From contig NZ_JANFNH010000023.1 of NCBI RefSeq assembly GCF_024436055.1, positions 28,908 to 92,907 of the forward strand: 64,000 nt of DNA, given 5' to 3'. Origin of the DNA: Streptantibioticus rubrisoli. GTDB taxonomy: Bacteria; Actinomycetota; Actinomycetes; Streptomycetales; Streptomycetaceae. Both the position numbers and the translations under genes were made by a program. Below the pieces are notes generated by a model. The model saw only the letters and a list, made by a program, of their open reading frames with translations. It searched no databases and had not been told where the DNA came from. Positions 55,448 to 64,000 of this stretch are shown piece by piece; the first letter of the stretch is position 1; the number at the start of each line of letters is the position of its first letter.

Positions 55448-55990
55448 TCAGTCCTCGTCGCCTTCGTCCTCACCGCCGTCGGACTCTGCGTCCTTCTCCA
55501 GCCCGAGCTGCTCGGTGACCCATCGGTCGAAGTCGACCGACGCCCGCACCCAGCTGACCGTGGACGACACGAAGTGCTCCAGGCCGACGCCGAGCCCCAG
55601 CAGCATCTGGGCCTCGCCGATCAGCCGCACCGAGCCGTCGTCGTGGGTGTGCGAGTACACCTTCGGCCACAGCGTCTGCCGGTTCCAGCCGTCGGCGATC
55701 TCCAACAGCTTGTTCTTGTCCTCGATGGAGTACGCGCGGTCGTAGAAGGTACGGACCGCGAAGACCTCCTGCTCCCCCTCACCGCGGAACATGAAGTACG
55801 TGCGGAAGTCCTCCCACGGCGCGGCGAGGTCTCCCTCCTCGTCCACCACGTACTTCAGCTCCATCTGGTCCAGCAACTGCTTGACCAGGTCCTGGTTCGG
55901 CCGGATCACGCCTCCACCCGGCGGCCCGGCCGGTGGCTGGTTGGACGGGCCTTGGCCGAAGTTCGGGATGGAGGACGGGTCAATGCTCAC
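55448..55990 (-). CDS. YbjN domain-containing protein
   Basis: 180 residues from GTG 55990 (MSIDPSSIPNFGQGPSNQPP), with GGGA upstream. After a Pro/Gly-rich leader comes a type III secretion chaperone-like YbjN fold: LVKQLLDQMELKYVVDEEGDL, FRTYFMFRGEGEQEVFAVRT, NRQTLWPKVYSHTHDDGSVRL and LGVGLEHFVSSTVSWV. The C-terminus is very acidic. Conserved in actinobacteria upstream of clpB; precise role unknown, perhaps a chaperone-like factor. Confidence 0.88.
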   Translation of the reverse strand: MSIDPSSIPNFGQGPSNQPPAGPPGGGVIRPNQDLVKQLLDQMELKYVVDEEGDLAAPWEDFRTYFMFRGEGEQEVFAVRTFYDRAYSIEDKNKLLEIADGWNRQTLWPKVYSHTHDDGSVRLIGEAQMLLGLGVGLEHFVSSTVSWVRASVDFDRWVTEQLGLEKDAESDGGEDEGDED

Positions 55991-56060
55991 CGTGTGGTTC
56001 CCTTCGCGACGATTGCCGCCATCCTCCCCCATCCCGGCCCGGGTATGGCAAGCCCCGCCC

Positions 56061-58703
56061 TCATCGGAGCGGCCGCACGGTCAACCCTTCACCCTCGCGG
56101 TCCACACGGACGGTGTCGCCGTCGTGCACCTCGCCGGCGAGGATCGCCTTGGCCAGCCGGTCGCCGATGGCGGTCTGCACCAGGCGGCGCAGCGGCCGCG
56201 CGCCGTAGGCCGGGTCGTTGCCCTCCCGGGCCAGCCAGGCCAGGGCCTCGTCGGAGACGTCCAGCTCCAGGCGGCGGTCCTTGAGGCGGTCGCGCAGCCT
56301 GTTCAGCTGGAGCCCGGCGATCCGGCCCAACTCGTCCTCGGTGAGCGAGTGGAAGACGACGATGTCGTCCAGCCGGTTGAGGAACTCCGGCTTGAAGGAC
56401 TCCCGAACGGTCTCCAGTACGGCATCGCGCTTGCGCGCCTCGGACAGCTCGGGGTTCACCAGGAACTGTGAGCCGAGGTTGGAGGTGAGGATGAGGATGG
56501 TGTTGCGGAAGTCAACCGTCCGCCCCTGGCCGTCGGTCAGCCGACCGTCGTCCAGCACCTGCAGCAGCACGTCGAAGACCTCCGGGTGCGCCTTCTCCAC
56601 CTCGTCCAGCAGCACCACCGTGTACGGCCGCCGCCGCACCGCCTCGGTGAGCTGGCCGCCCTCCTCGTAGCCGACGTAGCCGGGCGGGGCGCCGACCAGC
56701 CGGGCCACCGAGTGCTTCTCGCCGTACTCGCTCATGTCGATGCGGACCATCGCCCGCTCGTCGTCGAACAGGAAGTCGGCCAGCGCCTTGGCCAGCTCGG
56801 TCTTGCCGACACCGGTCGGGCCGAGGAACAGGAAGGAGCCCGTCGGCCGGTCCGGGTCGGCGATGCCGGAACGCGACCGGCGCACCGCGTCCGACACCGC
56901 GGAGACCGCCTCACTCTGCCCGATCAGCCGCTTGCCCAGCTCCTCCTCCATGCGCAGCAGCTTGCGGGTCTCGCCCTCCAGCAGCCGTCCGGCCGGGATG
57001 CCGGTCCACGAGGCGACCACCTGGGCGATGTCGTCCGGGGTGACCTCCTCACCGACCATGCCCTCCAGCTGCCGCTGCGCCTCGATCGCCTCGGCCAGCT
57101 CCTTCTCGGTCTGCGGAATCTGCTCGGTCCTGATCCGGCCGGGGGTGACCCAGTCGCCGGTCTCCGGGGCCTTCAGCTCGGCCCGCTGGAACTCGCTCTC
57201 CAGCTCATCCAGCCGCTTCTTCAGCTCACCGACGCGGTTGTGGACCTCACGCTCCTTGTTCCACTTCGCGGTGAGCCCGCGCAGCTCCTCCTCCTTCTCC
57301 TCCCGCTGCCTGCGCAGCGCGTCCAGCCGCTCACGGGCGTCCGGCGCGAGCGCCTCCTCCTTCTCGGCCTGCTTCTTGGCCTTCTTGTCCTTGGCCCCGG
57401 AGGTCGCCAGCAGCGACTCCTCCTCCATCCGCAACCGGTCGACGGCGCGCTGGAGTTCGTCGATCTCCACCGGGGAGGAGTCGACCTCCATGTGCAGCCG
57501 GGAGGCGGCCTCGTCGACCAGGTCGATGGCCTTGTCGGGCAGGAAGCGCGAGGTGATGTAGCGGTGCGAGAGGTTGGCGGCGGCCACCAGCGCGGAGTCG
57601 GCGATCCGCACCTCGTGGTGCGCCTCGTAGCGCGGCTTGAGGCCGCGCAGGATGGCGATGGTGTCCTGCACGCTCGGTTCGGCCACCATCACCTGCTGGA
57701 AGCGGCGCTCCAGCGCCGGGTCCTTCTCGATCCGCTCCCGGTACTCGTCCAGCGTGGTCGCGCCGACCATCCGCAGCTCACCGCGGGCGAGCATCGGCTT
57801 GAGCATGTTGCCCGCGTCCATCGCCGAGTCCCCACCGGCGCCCGCACCCACGACGGTGTGCAGCTCGTCGATGAACGTGATGATCTGGCCGTCGCTCTCC
57901 TTGATCTCGGCCAGCACGGCCTTGAGCCGCTCCTCGAACTCACCACGGTACTTCGCGCCCGCGACCATGGCGCCCAGGTCCAGCTGGACCAGCCGCTTGC
58001 CCTTGAGCGCGCCGGGCACATCACCCTTCACTATCCGCTGGGCGAGCCCCTCGACCACGGCGGTCTTGCCGACGCCCGGCTCGCCGATCAGCACCGGGTT
58101 GTTCTTGGTACGGCGGGAGAGCACCTGGATGACCCGCCGGATCTCGTTGTCCCGGCCGATGACCGGGTCCAGCTTGCCCTCACGGGCGATGGCGGTGAAG
58201 TCGGTGCCGTACTTCTCCAGGGCCTTGTAGGTGGCCTCCGGGTCAGGAGTGGTCACGCGGGCGCCTCCGCGGGCGGTCTCGAAGGCGTCCAGCAGCTCCG
58301 CGGCCGTGGCGCCCTGGCGGTCCAGTAGTTCGGCGGTGGGGCCGCCCTTGGCGGCGAGCCCGATCAGCAGGTGCTCGGTCGACACATAGGCGTCGCCCAG
58401 TTCCTTGGCGCGCTGCGAGGCGTCGGCGATCACCGCGAGCAGGTCACGGCTCGCCTGCGGCGGGGCGACGGTGGAGCCCTGCACCGTGGGCAGGGCGTCC
58501 AGCTGGGCCCTCGCGCCCTTGAGCAGTGCGTCCGGATCGGCGCCCACGGCGGCCAGCAGGTCCTTGACGTTGTCGTTCTCCGGCTGCTCCAGCAGCGAGA
58601 CGAGCAGGTGCGCCGGGACCAGGTCCGCATGCCCCGCGGACACCGCCCGGCTGTTGGCGCCGCTGAGCGCCTCCTGGCTCTTGTTGGTCAGCTCTGCGTT
58701 CAC
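56061..58703 (-). CDS. clpB: ATP-dependent disaggregase ClpB
   Basis: 880 residues from GTG 58703 ([20 protein letters not shown]). Hsp100 disaggregase working with DnaK. N-domain repeats, NBD1 with [13 protein letters not shown] and [13 protein letters not shown], the coiled-coil M-domain, and NBD2 with [13 protein letters not shown] and [14 protein letters not shown]. The M-domain holds a Lys/Glu-rich stretch ([18 protein letters not shown]) that makes the protein slightly longer than the ~865 residues I recall for Streptomyces orthologues. Controlled by the HAIR operator 58 bases upstream. A frame to 59033 is a shadow. Confidence 0.96.
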   Translation of the reverse strand: MNAELTNKSQEALSGANSRAVSAGHADLVPAHLLVSLLEQPENDNVKDLLAAVGADPDALLKGARAQLDALPTVQGSTVAPPQASRDLLAVIADASQRAKELGDAYVSTEHLLIGLAAKGGPTAELLDRQGATAAELLDAFETARGGARVTTPDPEATYKALEKYGTDFTAIAREGKLDPVIGRDNEIRRVIQVLSRRTKNNPVLIGEPGVGKTAVVEGLAQRIVKGDVPGALKGKRLVQLDLGAMVAGAKYRGEFEERLKAVLAEIKESDGQIITFIDELHTVVGAGAGGDSAMDAGNMLKPMLARGELRMVGATTLDEYRERIEKDPALERRFQQVMVAEPSVQDTIAILRGLKPRYEAHHEVRIADSALVAAANLSHRYITSRFLPDKAIDLVDEAASRLHMEVDSSPVEIDELQRAVDRLRMEEESLLATSGAKDKKAKKQAEKEEALAPDARERLDALRRQREEKEEELRGLTAKWNKEREVHNRVGELKKRLDELESEFQRAELKAPETGDWVTPGRIRTEQIPQTEKELAEAIEAQRQLEGMVGEEVTPDDIAQVVASWTGIPAGRLLEGETRKLLRMEEELGKRLIGQSEAVSAVSDAVRRSRSGIADPDRPTGSFLFLGPTGVGKTELAKALADFLFDDERAMVRIDMSEYGEKHSVARLVGAPPGYVGYEEGGQLTEAVRRRPYTVVLLDEVEKAHPEVFDVLLQVLDDGRLTDGQGRTVDFRNTILILTSNLGSQFLVNPELSEARKRDAVLETVRESFKPEFLNRLDDIVVFHSLTEDELGRIAGLQLNRLRDRLKDRRLELDVSDEALAWLAREGNDPAYGARPLRRLVQTAIGDRLAKAILAGEVHDGDTVRVDREGEGLTVRPLR

Positions 58704-58760
58704 GTGCGCGGACCTCCTCTGTGGCGTCGCCATCGTCCTGCCGCAACAAGTGTAAGACAA

Positions 58761-58781
58761 CTTGAGTCGCTCGGACTCAAG
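58761..58781. promoter_or_regulatory. HAIR element (HspR operator) of clpB
   Basis: CTTGAGT-N7-ACTCAAG, a perfect match to the HspR-associated inverted repeat, 58 bases upstream of the clpB start. HspR represses dnaK, clpB and lon in Streptomyces until heat shock. The divergent gene at 58851 starts 70 bases on the other side. Confidence 0.9.
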
Positions 58782-58850
58782 ATTAGCCGCCAGCCTTTGA
58801 TCGGACCCGGACCGAGGCCCCGCGCGAGGACCGGATGCGAAAATCACCGA

Positions 58851-59258
58851 ATGCCGATCAACCCCCGAGAGCCAGGCGCGGCCTTCGAAGCCTTCTGGCG
58901 GGAACCGCACTACTGCACGCTGACCACCCCCCGCCCCGACGGCACCCCCCACGTCGTCGCGGTGGGCGCCACATACGACCCGGAAACGGGCCTGGCCCGC
59001 GTCATCACCCGCAAGACCAGCCGCAAGGTCCACAACATCCTGGCCGCCGGACCGTCCGGCGCCCGCGTCGCCCTCTGCCAGATCGACAAGGGCCGCTGGG
59101 CCACCCTGGAGGGCGTGGCAACGGTCCGCACCGACCCCTCCGCCATCGCGGAGGCGGTCCGCCGCTACGAGGAGCGCTACCAGCGCAAGACACAGCCCAA
59201 CCCCGCCCGGGTGGCGATCGAGATCGCCCTCACCTCAGCGATGGGGCGGGTTGGCTGA
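58851..59258 (+). CDS. PNPOx-fold flavin/F420-dependent oxidoreductase
   Basis: 135 residues from ATG 58851 (MPINPREPGAAFEAFWREPH); the frame from 58371 runs antisense through clpB and is rejected. Split-barrel fold: HYCTLTTPRPDGTPHVVAVG, RVITRKTSRKVHNILAAG, RVALCQIDKGRWATLEGVATV. The pattern is the PPOX-class F420-dependent (FDOR) type. Substrate unknown. Divergent from clpB, so heat regulation through the shared region is possible. Confidence 0.85.
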   Translation: MPINPREPGAAFEAFWREPHYCTLTTPRPDGTPHVVAVGATYDPETGLARVITRKTSRKVHNILAAGPSGARVALCQIDKGRWATLEGVATVRTDPSAIAEAVRRYEERYQRKTQPNPARVAIEIALTSAMGRVG

Positions 59259-59268
59259 GGCCACCGGC

Positions 59269-59575
59269 TCAGAAACCACCGCTGTCGACCGTGCCCCCGA
59301 ACGGCTCCGGCAACCGGATCGGCGTCCCGAACGGGTACGGCCCGTCCGCGGATTCGTAGCCGAGCCCGCCTGGCTTCGAGTACAGCGTCCAACTGCGCTC
59401 CCGCCGGTCCACCAGCAGGTAGAGCGGAGCCCGGCACTGTGCGTACCGTCAGCACATGATCACCCGGTCGGTATCCCCGTTCGACCGGGAGATCACTTCC
59501 ACGATCAGCAGGGGCTCGTCGGGCAGAAAGCTCGCCGCGTCCTTCGACGATCACGGCCCCGACGGGCAGCCGATG
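59269..59575 (-). pseudogene. C-terminal remnant of a Uma2-family gene with internal stops
   Basis: On the minus strand one frame reads DAASFLPDEPLLIVEVISRS, then NGDTDRVIMC-stop-RYAQCRAPLYLLVDRRERSW, ending FGGTVDSGGF at a TGA (59269-59271). LLIVEVIS and APLYLLVDRRERSWTLY are Uma2 (PD-(D/E)XK-like) signatures. A TGA interrupts it after VIMC and another lies before SSKDAA; the N-terminal half is missing. It directly follows the intact Uma2 gene, suggesting decay of a tandem duplicate. Confidence 0.7.
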
Positions 59576-60211
59576 TCACGAACGGCTTGGCCCGGTGATG
59601 GACTTGCCGATCGCGAAACCCTTCGCCGGGCCCTCGGGAATCTGCACCTCCGTGCCGTACGGCGTACGGGACTCGGCCGCGTAGATCCCCTCCTCCGGCG
59701 ATGGTGAGGTGAGGATGGTGACGGTCCCGTGGTTGTCGAAGTCATCCACGATGACGTACACGGGGATACCCGCCCCGGCGTAGGCCCGACGCTTGCGGAC
59801 CCGGTCGCGCTGCTGATTCTCGTAGCCAGGAGAGACGACCTCAACGACGAGCCTGACAGCGGAATCAACAAACCCCAGGCCATCCTCGGTGACGAATTCC
59901 TCGTCGTCCTCCGGCGCGATGAACAGGTCCGGAACCCATGCCTTCAGACCGCGGATGACGTTCCAGTCGTGGTGCACCGCGTATTCGCCGTCGCCCAGAT
60001 GCCTCTCCAAGGCCCGACGCAACCGGTTGACGGTCTGGGCATGACGGGAACGTCCGGTCGGCGACACCTCGATGAACCCCTCGACGATCTCGGCGCGGAA
60101 GCCCTCGGGGAGTTCCATGGATTTCCACGCCTGCCACAGGGCCTCATCCAACGTGGCGGGGGGCATGGCCTCAGGCACCTCCATCGGAGCCGCGTGGGCG
60201 AGAGCGGTCAT
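59576..60211 (-). CDS. Uma2 family protein (PD-(D/E)XK nuclease-like)
   Basis: 211 residues from ATG 60211 (MTALAHAAPMEVPEAMPPAT). Restriction-endonuclease-like fold of the Uma2 type: FRAEIVEGFIEVSPTGRSRH, WVPDLFIAPEDDEEF (catalytic PD), RLVVEVVSPGYENQQRDRVRKRRAYAGAGIPVYVIVD (VEV and the conserved K/R helix). Uma2 proteins are expanded in Streptomyces and cyanobacteria; no activity is established. Third-position GC is lower than in neighbours. A related broken copy lies immediately downstream. Confidence 0.88.
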   Translation of the reverse strand: MTALAHAAPMEVPEAMPPATLDEALWQAWKSMELPEGFRAEIVEGFIEVSPTGRSRHAQTVNRLRRALERHLGDGEYAVHHDWNVIRGLKAWVPDLFIAPEDDEEFVTEDGLGFVDSAVRLVVEVVSPGYENQQRDRVRKRRAYAGAGIPVYVIVDDFDNHGTVTILTSPSPEEGIYAAESRTPYGTEVQIPEGPAKGFAIGKSITGPSRS

Positions 60212-60354
60212 GGCGCGAAGCACCTCCTCCTCAAGTTTGGGCAGGTGTGCCCGTGCGGCACAAGCGACACCGCCACGCTAGGAAGTAGTCAGCCTGACGG
60301 GCTCGAGAAGGACGTGCAGGTCACCCGACAGGGTGAGGCGAGAGATCTCGCCTC

Positions 60355-60535
60355 CTATCGGAGACCGTCGAACTCCCCCGCCTTGACGGCATGTATGAGC
60401 GCGCCGAGTGACCCTGGCGTGGTCGTCACGACCACGCCAGGGTCATCGCTTTCGCGCGGCCGTATCTTGCCGCCAGAGTGACGCGTCCGTCGCCGCCTCA
60501 ACAGCCGCGTTCCCCGGCCGTCGAGCCGCCCGATG
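60355..60535 (-). pseudogene. DUF397 gene remnant with a frameshift
   Basis: The minus strand encodes GGKIRPRESDDPGVVVTTTP then GSLGALIHAVKAGEFDGLR-stop, matching the C-terminus of DUF397 proteins (RDSKDP...AFxxGVKxGEFD). Upstream, GNAAVEAATDAS in another frame resembles the GNxCVEVA part, so a frameshift separates the halves, and no start remains. Within it 60409-60445 is an almost uninterrupted inverted repeat (18-bp arms around one base). DUF397 partners usually sit beside an XRE regulator; none is here. Confidence 0.5.
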
Positions 60536-60698
60536 AGGGGAATCAGTCGGATCAGCCGGATCGGTGGGGGAGATCCGCACTTCGCCGCACTGACACCCCG
60601 CCCCGCCCCACCCCCCAACCGATCTCCCCTGCGCCGCTCCCCCGCCATGCGCCATGATGGGCGTCTATTCCAACCCACAGCCTCTCAGGGGGACTTGA

Positions 60699-62294
60699 GT
60701 GTCACGCGTAGTCGGCATCGACCTGGGCACGACATACTCCGCGGTCGCCGTAGCGGACGCGGGAGGCAGCGCCGCCATCGTCCGCAACCGCGAAGGGGAG
60801 AACATCACCCCGTCCGTCGTCATGTTCCAGGGCGAGACCGTCATCGTCGGTTCCCAGGCGAAGCGGTCGGCGGCCACCGCTCCCGACCACGTCGTGCAGT
60901 TCGTCAAGCGGTACATGGGCGAGCCGAACCCGGTCTACACCTCGGAGTCCGGCGTTCCGTTCCGCCCCGAGGAGATATCCGCCCTGGTCCTCAAGCGGCT
61001 CAAGGAGGACGCGGAGATGATGCTCGGCGAAACCGTCGACCAGGCCGTCATCACCGTGCCCGCCTACTTCGACGACGCGCGGCGGAACGCCACCAAGGAC
61101 GCCGGGCGGATCGCCGGACTTGACGTACTGCGCATCGTCAACGAGCCGACCGCGGCGGCCCTGGCGTACGGCATCGAGCGGGCCGAGGACACCGCCGAGA
61201 TCGGCACCGTACTCGTCTACGACCTCGGCGGCGGCACCTTCGACGTGACGGTGATGCGCGTCGAGGACGGCGAGTACGACGTGATCGCCACCGACGGCGA
61301 CCGCAACCTCGGCGGGTTCGACTGGGACGGTGCGCTGATGGAGCACCTCAACCAGACCTTCATGGCGGCTGGCGGCCGCGACCTCACGGACGACGGAGCG
61401 CTGCTCGCGGAACTGCGCGACAAGGCCGAGATCGCCAAGCGAACACTGTCCAACGCGCCGCAGGCCGTGGTGGTGCTCTCGGCTGACGGTCGGCACGAGC
61501 AGATCCGGGTCACCCGGGAGAAGTTCGAGGAGATCACCGCGCATCTGCTGGACCGCACCCGGGTCATCACCGAGGGGGTGCTGGAGGAGGCCAAACTGTC
61601 CTGGGACGGCATCGACCGAGTGCTGCTGGTCGGCGGATCGACCCGGATGCCGATGGTGCACGCCCTCGTGCAGCGGTTGTCCGGCAGGGAACCCGAGCGC
61701 GGCATCAACCAGGACGAGGTCGTCGCGCTCGGCGCGGCGCTGGTCGGGCTGGACGCACAGGTCCGGGCCCAACAGGCCGCCGAGAAGCGCAAGTACGTCG
61801 GCGCTGGCGCCGATGTGACGTCCTCGCCGGGTGACGGGCTGGCCCGGCTCACCAAGGGCCGGGTGAAGTCCATCAAGGACGTCACCTCGCAGTCCCTGGG
61901 GATGGTCGCCACCGACGCCGACGACCACGGCCGCCAGTACAACGCCGTCATCGTGCCGCGGAACACCACGGTGCCAGCCAGGAAGAGCGACGTCTTCCGC
62001 ACCCTCGCCGACCAGCAGACCAGGCTGCGGGTGGCGGTGACCGAGGGCGATGACGAGGACCTCGACTTCGTCACCACCGTCGGGGAGAGCACCCTGGACA
62101 TTCCGCCGTATCCGGTGGGCGCGCCGTTCGAGGTGTTCTACTCCTACGACGTGGACGGGATCATCCATGTCGAGGTGAAGGACCTCACCTCGGGCAAGTG
62201 GCTCGGGGAGTTCGAGATCGAGCGCCCCGGCAACCTCGGCTCCCAGGAGCTGGCCGAGCTGACCGACCGCGTGGCACGCACCACGGCCCTGTGA
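60699..62294 (+). CDS. compact Hsp70-family chaperone ATPase
   Basis: 531 residues from GTG 60699, preceded by AGGGGGA. The actin-like ATPase domain is complete: [16 protein letters not shown] (5-20), [58 protein letters not shown] and [12 protein letters not shown] beta substrate-binding-like part follows ([47 protein letters not shown]), but the helical lid and C-terminal tail of DnaK (about 100 residues) are missing. The canonical dnaK operon is not in this window, so this is a specialised paralogue, first gene of a cassette with a J-like and a GrpE-like protein. Confidence 0.93.
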   Translation: MSRVVGIDLGTTYSAVAVADAGGSAAIVRNREGENITPSVVMFQGETVIVGSQAKRSAATAPDHVVQFVKRYMGEPNPVYTSESGVPFRPEEISALVLKRLKEDAEMMLGETVDQAVITVPAYFDDARRNATKDAGRIAGLDVLRIVNEPTAAALAYGIERAEDTAEIGTVLVYDLGGGTFDVTVMRVEDGEYDVIATDGDRNLGGFDWDGALMEHLNQTFMAAGGRDLTDDGALLAELRDKAEIAKRTLSNAPQAVVVLSADGRHEQIRVTREKFEEITAHLLDRTRVITEGVLEEAKLSWDGIDRVLLVGGSTRMPMVHALVQRLSGREPERGINQDEVVALGAALVGLDAQVRAQQAAEKRKYVGAGADVTSSPGDGLARLTKGRVKSIKDVTSQSLGMVATDADDHGRQYNAVIVPRNTTVPARKSDVFRTLADQQTRLRVAVTEGDDEDLDFVTTVGESTLDIPPYPVGAPFEVFYSYDVDGIIHVEVKDLTSGKWLGEFEIERPGNLGSQELAELTDRVARTTAL

Positions 62295-62310
62295 TCGGCG
62301 GAGCCGCCAC

Positions 62311-63441
62311 GTGAACAGTCAATTCATCGACTACTACGCCGAGTTCGGCATCGCGGAGAACGCCACCGCCGAGGAGATCGGCAAGCTCCTCGACGGCCAG
62401 CAGCGCACCTGGGGCGCACGGGCCAGCCGTGCCCCCAGCGCGGACAAGCGCCGCGAGGCGGAGGACAAGGTCGCGCTGATCGCCCAGGCCCGCACGGAGT
62501 TGCTCGACCGCGCCCGGCGCGCGGCGTACGACCAGCGGCGCGCGCGGACGCAGGACCAGCCCTCGACCGAGCCACCGCCGCGGACACCGCCGCCCCAGCC
62601 TCCGCACGCCACCCGCGACTGGCTGGCCAAGGCGTTCGAGGAGGCGGACAAGGGCAACATCGACGCCGCCCTCTACCAGGCCCGGCAGGCCGTCCACCAC
62701 GACGAGCGCAATCCGCTGGCCTGGCGGCTGTTGGGGGCGCTCAACCTCGACGCCGGAAACACCGGCGACGCCCTGCACGAGCTGCGCCAGGCTCTCGAAC
62801 TCGCCCCGGACGATCCGCTCACCCACACCCTGATCGGTTCCGCCCACGCCCAGCAGGGCAACCAGCGAGTGGCCAGCGACTGGCGGTTGAAGGCCTGGCA
62901 ACTGGATCCCACCACCGAGCGCCATGTCGAGGCGGCCGACGCGCTGTACGCGGCGGCACGGTACGACGAGGCGCTTCAGCACTACGAGCAGTGCCTCGCC
63001 GAGCAGCCGGGACACCAAGGCGTACGCAACCAGATCGCCCGGATCTGGGCGCTGCGCGCGGAGGGCGCGAAGGTGTGGAGTCCGCAGGCCAGACAGCATG
63101 TGATCGCCTCCGCCGACGCCGCACAGCGCATCCTGCCCATCGTCGATCAGGCGCTGGCCGTCCAGCCCACCGACCAGGCGCTGTGCGAGGGGCTCGCCAG
63201 CACGCGGGCCCAGGCGGTCCACGCGATGGGGAAGACATGGAAGGGGCGGCGGAGCATGGTCTTCGTCGTGATCGCCTGCCTCGTGGTGAACGGACTCTTC
63301 GACAGCACGCTGGTCGGTTGGCTCGCCTTCCTCGCCGTCTTCGCCCTGCCTGCCTGGATGGGGTGGAAGCCCCGCTGGTGGCACACCCGCCGCAAACTGC
63401 CCGCCGCTTCTCTCAATCCACCCAATGGGAGCCCTCGTTGA
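62311..63441 (+). CDS. J-domain-like / TPR membrane protein
   Basis: 376 residues from GTG 62311. Residues 5-75 (DYYAEFGIAENATAEEIGKL, ELLDRARRAAYDQ) follow the J-domain pattern, but the HPD tripeptide needed to stimulate Hsp70 ATPase is absent (SRAPSADK in that region). A Pro-rich linker leads to TPR-type helices (AFEEADKGNIDAALYQARQA, LLGALNLDAGNTGDALHELR, PLTHTLIGSAHAQQG, ALYAAARYDEALQHYEQCL). Two hydrophobic segments (about 316-351) and a basic tail end the protein. It sits 16 bases after the Hsp70 gene and probably anchors the chaperone to the membrane; this role is inferred. Confidence 0.85.
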   Translation: MNSQFIDYYAEFGIAENATAEEIGKLLDGQQRTWGARASRAPSADKRREAEDKVALIAQARTELLDRARRAAYDQRRARTQDQPSTEPPPRTPPPQPPHATRDWLAKAFEEADKGNIDAALYQARQAVHHDERNPLAWRLLGALNLDAGNTGDALHELRQALELAPDDPLTHTLIGSAHAQQGNQRVASDWRLKAWQLDPTTERHVEAADALYAAARYDEALQHYEQCLAEQPGHQGVRNQIARIWALRAEGAKVWSPQARQHVIASADAAQRILPIVDQALAVQPTDQALCEGLASTRAQAVHAMGKTWKGRRSMVFVVIACLVVNGLFDSTLVGWLAFLAVFALPAWMGWKPRWWHTRRKLPAASLNPPNGSPR

Positions 63442-63962
63442 CAACGCCACCCACACCACCGCGAGCCGCGCCCGACGCGCCCCCGGCGTCCGTACCGGAC
63501 CCGCTCGCCGTCGTCGCCGATGCCGTGGACGGGGTTCGCGAGGAACTCGCCACACTGAACGACCAGTTCCGGCGCAGACTGCTGAACGACCGTGAGGCGC
63601 GCCGCACCGCGGACGCCCTGCACGCCGAGCTCGAACACCACCGGCGAGCAGCAGAAGGACGCACCGTCCAGCCGCTCCTGTACGACCTGGTCCTGCTGCT
63701 GGACCGGGTGGAGCGGTCCGCCGACGGCAGCGGCGGACTGGCGGACTCGGTGGCCGCCGAACTACTGACGATCCTGGAGAAGTACGGCATGCGGCGGCTG
63801 CCCGCCCAGGCCGGACCGTTCGACCCAGCGCTCCAGGAAGCGCTCGCGGCCGTACCCGCGCCCAGCCCGGAGCTCGCCGGGCAGGTCGCGGAAATCGTGC
63901 GGCACGGCTACGTCATGGACGAGCGCGTCGTCCGCCCGCAGCAGGTGCGGGTACACACCTGA
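63438..63962 (+). CDS. GrpE-like nucleotide exchange factor
   Basis: 174 residues from TTG 63438, overlapping the upstream stop (TTGA) with GGGAG at a 7-base spacing. A disordered Pro/Ala leader, a coiled-coil helix (LATLNDQFRRRLLNDREARR, TADALHAELEHHRRAAEG), a GrpE-like core (LYDLVLLLDRVERS, LLTILEKYGMRRLPAQAGPFDPALQEAL) and a small beta part (EIVRHGYVMDERVVRPQQVRV) match GrpE, where V..GY...RvlRpA.V is the C-terminal signature. Third gene of the Hsp70 cassette; it would recycle ADP from that Hsp70. The window ends 38 bases later in C-rich sequence. Confidence 0.88.
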   Translation: MTTPPTPPRAAPDAPPASVPDPLAVVADAVDGVREELATLNDQFRRRLLNDREARRTADALHAELEHHRRAAEGRTVQPLLYDLVLLLDRVERSADGSGGLADSVAAELLTILEKYGMRRLPAQAGPFDPALQEALAAVPAPSPELAGQVAEIVRHGYVMDERVVRPQQVRVHT

Positions 63963-64000
63963 GACGACCCGAGGGGCGGGGGGCCCCACCCCCCACCCCC

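Noticed and set aside
56586..58328. Long plus-strand frame opposite clpB (580 codons).
   Set aside because: Composition is the Leu/Arg/Gly/Asp-rich pattern of an antisense shadow in GC-rich DNA; ClpB motifs on the other strand are decisive.
60694..60700. CTTGAGT half-site at the start of the compact Hsp70 gene, suggesting HspR control.
   Set aside because: There is no ACTCAAG partner at the required 7-base spacing and it overlaps the start codon.

Overview
The window looks like the chromosomal core of a streptomycete (Streptomyces or a close relative such as Streptacidiphilus or Actinacidiphila). Evidence: very high GC with strong third-position G/C, many GTG starts, a 68-residue BldC, an Lsr2-type nucleoid protein, a parS site of the chromosome-segregation type, an HspR (HAIR) operator in front of clpB, DUF3073, and purine genes interleaved with tRNA genes. 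From memory, 1-36 kb follows the gene order around bldC/pur of S. coelicolor and 39-59 kb follows that around purA/fba/clpB; these two blocks are not adjacent in that species. No insertion sequences, prophage, rRNA or CRISPR arrays were seen.

1-11 kb: the N-terminal part of a DEAD-box RNA helicase and a small lipoprotein gene (minus strand), then a translationally coupled plus-strand run: CrcB fluoride channel, DUF190 protein, second CrcB, MFS transporter and a small zincin-like protein. A tRNA cluster (Glu, Asp, Phe) with a terminator follows, then a coiled-coil small protein, an ABC-2-like membrane protein, HrpA helicase and a second identical tRNA-Asp.

11-23 kb: a small cysteine-containing protein, bldC, a conserved hypothetical, valine/leucine-type dehydrogenase, DUF3073, then minus-strand purM-purF, a maleylpyruvate-isomerase-fold protein and purL-purQ-purS with overlapping ends. 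Next come an Lsr2 paralogue and two tRNA-Gly genes. The first of these (UCC anticodon) has a badly degraded T-arm and lacks the G18/T55 pair, which is the most unusual single item here.

23-36 kb: an ABC exporter plus DesK/NarL-type two-component system with two overlapping palindromes upstream, bracketed by identical tRNA-Gly(GCC) genes; an apparently leaderless MFS transporter; purC; a dimethylformamidase-beta-like protein; a membrane protein resembling an M48 peptidase without its zinc motif; purD; a SLATT-type two-TM protein; a hypothetical.

36-52 kb: a GntR regulator, small hypothetical, class III aminotransferase, purA, a divergent diacylglycerol-kinase-like protein, then a four-gene operon for tryptophan catabolism to anthranilate (tryptophan 2,3-dioxygenase, kynureninase, formamidase-like hydrolase) that ends in a cytochrome P450. 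DUF3151, fructose-bisphosphate aldolase, a perfect 53-bp tandem duplication, a parS inside a perfect 40-bp palindrome, pyrE, aldose epimerase, a CoxG-like protein, membrane-anchored spermidine synthase and DUF2617 follow.

52-64 kb: a small membrane protein, a class I aminotransferase, a GT-C mannosyltransferase-like protein, YbjN-domain protein, clpB under a HAIR element, a flavin/F420 oxidoreductase, a broken and an intact Uma2 gene, a DUF397 remnant, and at the right edge a compact Hsp70 / J-like-TPR membrane protein / GrpE-like cassette with coupled reading frames, which may continue beyond the window.
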